DNA of 64,000 nt from assembly GCA_030549775.1 (NCBI GenBank), contig CM060177.1, positions 59,894,638-59,958,637 of the forward strand, given 5' to 3'. This stretch comes from Tamarix chinensis (Eukaryota > Streptophyta > Magnoliopsida > Caryophyllales > Tamaricaceae). Position 1 is the first letter of the stretch; every line of letters begins with the position of its first letter. Shown here piece after piece: positions 58,093 to 64,000 of the stretch. A program made the translations under genes and the position numbers. The notes under the pieces were generated by a model, which had not been told where the DNA came from, did no database searches, and saw only the letters and a list, made by a program, of their open reading frames with translations.

Positions 58093-59804
58093 GCTTGTAA
58101 TATTAGTCATTTTTTTATATTACTATCATTATATTATTATTTATATCCCTAACCCTATTATTAGACTTTCCCTTAAAAATACTAGAGTTTCTATTACTAT
58201 GAGTATTAATATTACTATTATTATTAATATCACTATTTTTTCTATAACTAGTGTTAGTATCATTATTAGAAGAAATAAAACTATTAGCTTTAATACTATA
58301 AATATGGCTATAAATATTAAGATAAACCTATTTTGACTAGTAATATCCTAGTAGGCTAACTTAAGAATAAAAGAACCCTACTTTCACTTGCAAAGTTTCT
58401 CTTATTGTCAAAACCTTAATATTAGAATAAAATAGGAAATAATAGTATTTTTGGTAGAAGGGAAACTAATCCTTAGTTTTTCCTTCTTATAGGTGAAACC
58501 AGTCAAAACCCTAAAAAGGTGTATGAGCGTGCTCCAAGACCCGTGATGTGCTAGGTAATGGTTTAGCTTAGGCCTTATGTGTGCTTTGTGCCTTATATGC
58601 CTTGGATGCCATGTATAATGATATGTTATGTATCTTGTGCTATTGTTATAACTGTTTTATGTGTAGCGTAGCTTAAAGTTGAGGTATGTTCTTGTACTCT
58701 TTTATGGCATGTGTATAATATTTTGTGCTGTGAATTGTGATGTGAAGTGATATGGCCCTATTAGGACATGTATGCTAGGATAAGTTTTGTAGTGTTATAG
58801 GGTGGAAGGATGAAAAATAAAAATGGGGAAGTAAGTGGACCAAAGGGAAATAAGTTGACCAAGGAGAATAAGTTGATAAAAGAATGTGGGATTGACTTAA
58901 ATATCCCATGATCCATGAGATGAAAAAAAATAAAAGGGACTATGAATAAAATAGAAGAGTGGGTGGATTTTACATGGGAGAATCTAGGGTTGTATGGAAG
59001 AATCTAATGTTTGCATGGGATGAATAGATTCCACATGGGGGTGAACTTTAGTTATGGAAAGTTCCCTTGGGATGTGAGGAAGGTAAAGGAAGAGCTGTTT
59101 GGGTGCTTGAGGCTTTGGGTAAAAAATTGTACGTGGGAAAGTATGAGGGTGCATAAGAGACCAATCTAGGGTTTGGGAGGAAACCCTAATTTGAGAAGGT
59201 GGAAAAAGGAAAAATAAATGAAGGTGAGTGAAGTATGAGATGAGGATAGAGGATTGTCATGTGTGGGGAGAGCATAGGTATCATGGGAAAACAAGAGTGG
59301 AACGTGAGAAATGAAGGGGTGACATATGGAAAGGAGGATGCTAAGGTTTGGCATGGCCAGCTAGGGTTTGGTATAGCCACCTAGGGTTTTGTGTTCACAC
59401 ATGTATTTAGGGAAGTAAAGTGAGATGATGAGGGTTCAATTTAACGGTTGTGATGTGTGGGGTGTTAAAAAACCTTGGTTGTGTGAGGTAGCGAAGGATG
59501 GGCCACATAGGCCCAAATTAGGCTTTATGGAGAAAACCCTAGGGAACACTGTGAGTGGGCTTAGTGGTGTTAAATAGTAGGCCTTGACCCACACACATAG
59601 GAGTTGGGCCCCTAGTGTGAGTAGTGGAATAAGGAAAGAATTTTGGGGCAAGTTAGGAGGAACAAGAGTCTCAAGATATGGGACGGGCCCTCTTAGGGGA
59701 TAGGCATAGACAGAGTTGGTCAAGCCTATTTAGGGTAAAACTTGTTGAATAAGACATGATAAAAAATTAATCTCGTAAAGTGGAAGATTATTGAGCTAGG
59801 CCCA

Positions 59805-60195
59805 GACCAATCAACCAACATAATAGTGGCTAGGTGTCGGGGTGCTCTAGAAACCAATCCACCGGCATAATAGTGGCCAGGTGCCGGGGTGCCTTGGAGA
59901 CCGATCCACCAGTAGATAATAGTAGCTAGGTATGTTCTGCCCTACAACTGACCGCTCCACCAGCTATAAAAGTGGAGGATTCTGAGCTCAATAAACCAAA
60001 CACTAAGTTTGACATGACACATAAAAGACACTAAGTACTTACACTGGAACACCATGAGAGTCGGGGCCAGACCGATCCACCAGCATAATAGTGCCCTAGA
60101 ACATCTTACCTTGATGACCGATCCACCAGCATATAATAGTGGCTAGGTGTGTTCTACTTTACAAGTTAGCAATCCACTAGCTATAATAGTAAGGT
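59805..60195 (+). repeat. Seven CCACCAG-ATAATAGTGG motifs
   Basis: Near 59810, 59858, 59904, 59951, 60075, 60124 and 60171 the sequence repeats (G/A)ATCCACCAGCATAATAGTGG with CTAGG often following. The ends CCAC and GTGG are complementary, giving each unit a short potential hairpin. Related motifs occur in the other LTR families, in the opposite orientation in family A. Confidence 0.85.
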
Positions 60196-60583
60196 TCCCA
60201 TACTCGCATGGATTGATAAAAAGCATGGTGTGAAATGAGTAATGATAAAAAGCATGTTGACTAGCTTGAATCTCATTAAGAACTGTCGGTGTGATTGAGA
60301 GGGCACTCACCCTTATCTCCTAGTAAAATGTGGTAAATATAACTTAAAAGTTGTATATGTACACAAGGCATACCTGGGAATTCAAAATAGAGTGGTTGAT
60401 AGGCCAACCACATGTTGATAGGTACCATAACACAAAATCAAAACATTAATTCAGCCAAAAGTATTAAAAGAGTACATCAGTTCCTAAAAACTTCATCGCA
60501 CCGTGCACATATTTTTGGACTAGTATAACAAGGCCACTACGGTCAAAATTGCTGACATCAAAAGCTACTCCATTACGCATTTT

Positions 60584-61940
60584 TCAAACATAATATGCAC
60601 ATATGTCTCGTGCTACTAATTGAATTTTTCTCACCCTTGTCTCGAGAACCTCTAACATAATGATCTCTATGCTCAACTCTTGAGGATCTTTCCAAATCCA
60701 ATCTAACACAACTAGCAAACCAAAGGAGTGTGAAGTCTTTTTTGTAAGAGTATCCGCTATAATGTTGGTCATACCTTCATTATAGGTCAAATCCAAATCG
60801 TCGTCCTAACTAACTCTAAATATCTTCTCTACTTCATGTTCATCTCTTGTTGTATGAAGATGTACTTAAGGTTATTATGGTCTAAATAGAACTTACAATG
60901 TACTCCATATAAGTAATGTCTCCATATCTTCAAGGTAACCTTAAGTTCATGCATAGGATAATTCTATTCATGCTCCTTCAATCGGTGAGAAGCATATGCC
61001 ACTATCCTCCTATGTTGCATCAACACTCACCATAGACCAAGCTTGGATGCATTACTATACACCTCAAATCTCTCTATACCAAAAAACAAGGAAAGAATTA
61101 GAGTTAAATGCAATCTCTTCTTGAGCTCTTCAAAAGCCTCTATGAACTTATCATCCTAATGAAAGCAAGTTTTCTACTTCAATAAAGTAGTTATAGGACA
61201 AGCGATCCTAGAAAAATCCTAGATAAATCGTCTATAGTACCCTAATAACCCCAAAATATTATGTATATCCCTGACATTTGTTAGTGCTGACCATATTAAT
61301 ATTGCCTTGATCTTAAAAGGAATCACCAACACTTATTCTTTTGAGATGACATGACCAAGGAAAGCTACCTTATCCAACCAAAACTCATACTTTGAAAGCT
61401 GAGCATATAACTAATAGGTCCTTAACTACTCTATAACCTAGCTAAGGTGCTGCTCGTGTTCCTCAACAATCTGAGAGTAAATCAAGATACCATCAATGAA
61501 GACCATAATGAATTGATCAAGTTTTTGCTGGAAGATATGATTTATGAGAACCATGAACACTGTCACATTCATGAGTCCAAAGGACATCATGGTGAAATCA
61601 TAATGGCAATACCACATCCTTAAAACTATCTTTAGCATTTCCTTCTTGAAAATCCTCAACTAACGAAACCCTAATCTAAGAATTATCTTCAAAAACACTA
61701 TAGCCCTATGAAACTAATAAAAGAGTTCATTGATCCAAGATAAAAGATTATAGTTCTTCATCATCACTTGGTTCAATCCTCGATAATCAATGTAGAGTCT
61801 CAACACACCATCCTTCTTCCTTACAAAATGGACTAGTTCTCCCTCATGAGATACACTTAGTTGAATGTACCCCTTCTCTAGTAAAACCTCCAACTAAGCG
61901 TAAAAATCTTCCATCTCAGTTAGCGCTAGGTAATAAGTCT
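60584..61940 (-). pseudogene. Ty3/gypsy reverse transcriptase and RNase H
   Basis: Minus strand from 61940: EKGYIQLSVSHEGELVHFV, RKKDGVLRLYIDYRGLN, LRIFKKEMLKIVLRMWYCHY, FTMMSFGLMNVTVFM, then FIMVFIDGILIYSQIVEEHE. Thumb and RNase H follow: LSKYEFWLDKVAFLGHVISK, NILGLLGYYRRFI, EVYSNASKLGLW, VAYASHRLKEHE, and DLTYNEGMTNIIADTLTKKT (to about 60730). The catalytic F/Y-x-DD motif reads FIDG, so the second catalytic aspartate is lost. Several stops also occur. The order and orientation fit the same element as the chromodomain fragment at 55890, with family B copy 2 in between and the integrase core missing. Confidence 0.85.
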
Positions 61941-62340
61941 AGATTAAGCAAGGATAAGTTCAAGGATATGGTATGTCATAGCTGTCAGATGAAAGGCCAT
62001 ATTAGAAATTACTTCTCTAATTGGAAACCTATATATACTATAAAATGTGTATCTAATGAATGTGATTTTGCTATAATTGATGGGAAAAGTGATGTACTAA
62101 TTCATTATATTAGCTTATAGGTGGATTATGAATTTTGGGTACTTCTATCATGTTTATTCTAATAGAAGCCCGTTTTAGACATACGACACTATTTGAGGTG
62201 AAGTTGTTATCTTAGGAAATGGTATTTCATGTAGAGTTTATGATATTGAGACTTTGAGTGTGAGTGATATAGGACCATATCTATCTCATTCTTCTCATGT
62301 TGGATGTTAAAAAACTACATATTTGAATATGGTGCCAATT
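61930..62340 (+). pseudogene. Ty1/copia gag zinc knuckle and protease remnant
   Basis: Plus strand: SRLSKDKFKDMVCHSCQMKG then HIRNYFSNW, a copia-type CCHC knuckle whose last Cys is Phe (from 61974). VDYEFWVLLSCLF follows near 62119, where relatives read WVLDSGAS (protease active site), so the catalytic DSG is lost. RISISFFSC-like residues after 62270 lie where relatives have LSDVRHIPDL. Several stops are present. It abuts the gypsy reverse transcriptase end. Confidence 0.65.
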
Positions 62341-62837
62341 GATCATAAAAATCTTAAACACCTTTATAATTACTTAATAACATTTCATTAAGTGATTCTT
62401 ATAGTTATTATATATTTTTGTACGAAGAAGAATTCACCAAGGATATCTAGTGTGCAAGTTAATAACAATGAAAAAGGTACAAAGTAGCACAGAAGGAAAT
62501 CTATAAGTTATGAAGCTTGATTACATGATTATTAATTGAATTATCTTAACTAGGGTTTTGTGTAATTTTGATATTATATATATATATTATAATTTATTTT
62601 CATTTGTAATTGTAAATATTTATATATACAATAAAAAAGTGTGTATATTTATATATGGTGGAGCCTTATACATTAGGTGTGGAATTGATTTGGTTGATAA
62701 ATGAAATAAGAGTTCCACAACTTCTTAAGAAAGAATTATACCTCCCTTCCTTCCTCTTCAAATGATTTTATCTTGGGAGTTTAGGCAGTGTTCTATAGAG
62801 AAAACTTTATGATATCTCTTTAGAATTGATTTGATCA
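62341..62837. other. AT-rich spacer, possible copia leader
   Basis: No gene seen. Contains TATATA runs near 62575-62640 and GTTCTATAGAG-like sequence before the Met at 62838. Confidence 0.35.
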
Positions 62838-62960
62838 TGGCGAAGATCAAATTCAAATCGTGGCATTTGGTTGAAGATAACTTCAAGCTTTGAATGTTAT
62901 ATCAACTTAGAACATCATTATACTTCAATGACAAGACAAATAGATCCTACATTATGAAAG
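62838..62960 (+). pseudogene. Possible copia gag N-terminus
   Basis: ATGGCGAAGATCAAATTC begins MAKIKFKSWHLVEDNFKL, then a TGA where copia gag usually has Trp (NxxxW), then MLYQLRTSLYFNDK. The pattern MAKxKFxxxxFxxxNxFxLW is common to copia gag proteins. Weak evidence from a short stretch. Confidence 0.35.
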
Positions 62961-63043
62961 AATAATTCCCTTATTATTTTCCGCATAAATCTTGGTACTA
63001 AATAAAATTCTTGGATCAAAGACACATGAAGGACAACACCTAT

Positions 63044-64000
63044 CACTACCACGGAAAGGGGTTTTAATAACGGTTATTTTATAGTTTTAATAACGGTTTT
63101 CAACCGTTATTGAATCGCCCGTTATTAAATCTTTAATAACGTTTCATAACCGTCATGAAAAATACACAAAATCTGCGAATATGTGCGTAAACTTCATATT
63201 TAATAACAGTTTTTACTTAAAAACCGTTATTAAAACTCCTATTTTTTTTTTGTTTTTGCAATATTTTTTTGGGTAATGCACAGTTGTATGTTCAAACAAT
63301 TACCAAATCTGCAATGTAAAACAACATCAATTCATACCAAATCTGCAATCACACCATAATTTCAATCAATCTATAATTGGTATGCATGTCTCAATACACC
63401 AACTATACTTGGGAATAAAAATTAGTGGGCATACCACAACTTGGTAGCTCTACACCCCAAAATAAAGAGTTCACAAATCTAGGCTGGAAAGACTGAAAGA
63501 TGTAGACGAAATACAAACCTAAAAATACATGTAGAATATATAGATCGCTACCTAATACCAAATGAATGAGTGCACGTGCTTGGCCCATTGGTCTCTAACT
63601 TCATCAATTTCATCAACATTATATTGTTGGCCTCGTGTATAGTTATCGGTGAAAAACTACAACACTCATGTTTCAATTAATATACAGTTAGCAATTAGGT
63701 AAAATATATATATGTCATGATTCATTAATAGAAAAATATGGAAAAGCAAACATACATGGCTTGGATCTATGTTGACCAATCTATTATGGACTATAAGATC
63801 CATCATCTAAGTTCCTTTGTCTCGAAGATCTGGTTCCAATAGCTCTTTAGAGGTATCTAAAGCTCCATAATTACACAGAATTGGCATAATTACAGTGAGA
63901 ACTAAGAAGTCTTTAAATTTGAATATCTTAGCAACCATGAAAACAAAAGAAAGTAATAGCCCCATTAGAAATACTATTACAATCCTCACCAGCTAAGACA
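63044..64000 (-). mobile_element. CACTA element 2, left end (continues beyond the window)
   Basis: Begins CACTACCACGGAAAGGGG and is followed by subterminal TTTAATAACGGTTTT repeats in both orientations (about 63062-63230). Starting CACTACxA and having such repeats are CACTA signatures. The preceding bases TAT (63041-63043) could be the three-base duplication, but the other end is not in the window. A minus-strand Ulp1-like exon lies at 63552-63656. The repeat motif differs from that of the first CACTA element (GGTCGCTAAA), so it is a separate family. Confidence 0.8.
63552..63656 (-). CDS. Last exon of a Ulp1-like (C48) protein of CACTA element 2, partial
   Basis: An exon of 35 codons, including the stop, follows an AG acceptor (complement of 63657-63658) and ends at TAG (63554-63552): FFTDNYTRGQQYNVDEIDEV then RDQWAKHVHSFIWY. 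The YxxxxIDEVRxxWAxxV pattern is typical of the C-terminus of Ulp1-like cysteine proteases that some plant CACTA and Mutator elements carry. Catalytic residues would lie in upstream exons to the right; minus-strand frames at 63750-63989 may hold one of these but show no motif I can name. If intact, the protein would be a SUMO-type protease captured by the element. Confidence 0.5.
   Translation of the reverse strand, partial: FFTDNYTRGQQYNVDEIDEVRDQWAKHVHSFIWY

Larger units (their letters stand above)
56498..60340 (+). mobile_element. LTR of family B, copy 2
   Basis: Starts TGCAAAACACCCC, then follows copy 1 through AATCTTAAGAATTATAGCTA onward. It has a TATA box at 57389-57396, a telobox-like TAAACCCTAAT at 57943-57953, an ATT cluster at 57984-58092 and TTGAC units at 58855 and 58892. 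Its end holds seven copies of a CCACCAGCATAATAGTGG motif (59805-60195) not retained in full by copy 1. It is plus-oriented but sits between minus-strand gypsy parts, so it is an insertion, probably a solo LTR. The right edge is approximate. The 236-residue frame at 57134-57844 and overlapping minus-strand frames are low-complexity artefacts. Confidence 0.72.

Noticed and set aside
39556..60340. The two family B copies as the LTR pair of one 21-kb element
   Set aside because: The sequence between them contains minus-strand gypsy parts and other LTRs, with no plus-strand gag/pol and no primer site after copy 1.

Overview
This is repeat-dense, AT-rich plant nuclear DNA. I found no single-copy host gene, no tRNA or rRNA gene, no CRISPR array and no bacterial signal. 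Everything recognisable is transposable-element sequence: Ty3/gypsy pol and gag fragments with initiator-Met-tRNA primer sites, plant L1-type LINE fragments, a Ty1/copia fragment and two CACTA (En/Spm) DNA transposons. These families and the iMet primer site fit an angiosperm; the species cannot be told. A nested Ty3/gypsy element whose integrase C-terminus resembles the CRM (centromeric retrotransposon) lineage hints at pericentromeric heterochromatin. Almost every coding region is frameshifted or interrupted by stops.

Layout. 1-10995: end of a minus-strand Ty3/gypsy element (pol and gag wreckage, primer site at 2229, long LTR from 2244). Its LTR is split by a solo LTR (3102-3757, duplication TTTAT) and a 4.4-kb CACTA element (4183-8605, duplication TAA) that carries a nearly intact five-exon TNPA-like gene. 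11150-13620: 5'-truncated LINE. 13621-17099: AT-rich sequence with LTR-like parts. 17100-35780: a three-layer nest. A plus-strand gypsy (gag before 17463, the rest after 34312) is split by a 16.8-kb minus-strand gypsy (LTRs 17464-21034 and 30881-34311), which is itself split inside reverse transcriptase by the CRM-like element (22387-28128, duplication AATCC). 35781-39555: LTR-like DNA with a roughly 30-bp minisatellite and a LINE 3' end. 39556-43470 and 56498-60340: two copies of a 3.8-kb LTR family with trinucleotide repeats. 43471-56430: LTR pieces in both orientations, including a complete lone LTR at 46514-50307, then a gypsy 3' LTR and chromodomain. 60584-61940: gypsy reverse transcriptase and RNase H. 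61930-62960: copia gag and protease remnants. 63044 to the end: start of a second CACTA element with a Ulp1-like exon.

There is no pathway linking these genes. The window is an insertion history, and its most informative parts are the nested boundaries with their target duplications, the preserved exon structure in the first CACTA element, the 63-bp promoter repeats of the CRM-like LTRs, and a recurring CCAC...GTGG motif shared by several long-LTR families. I found no convincing undescribed biological system.
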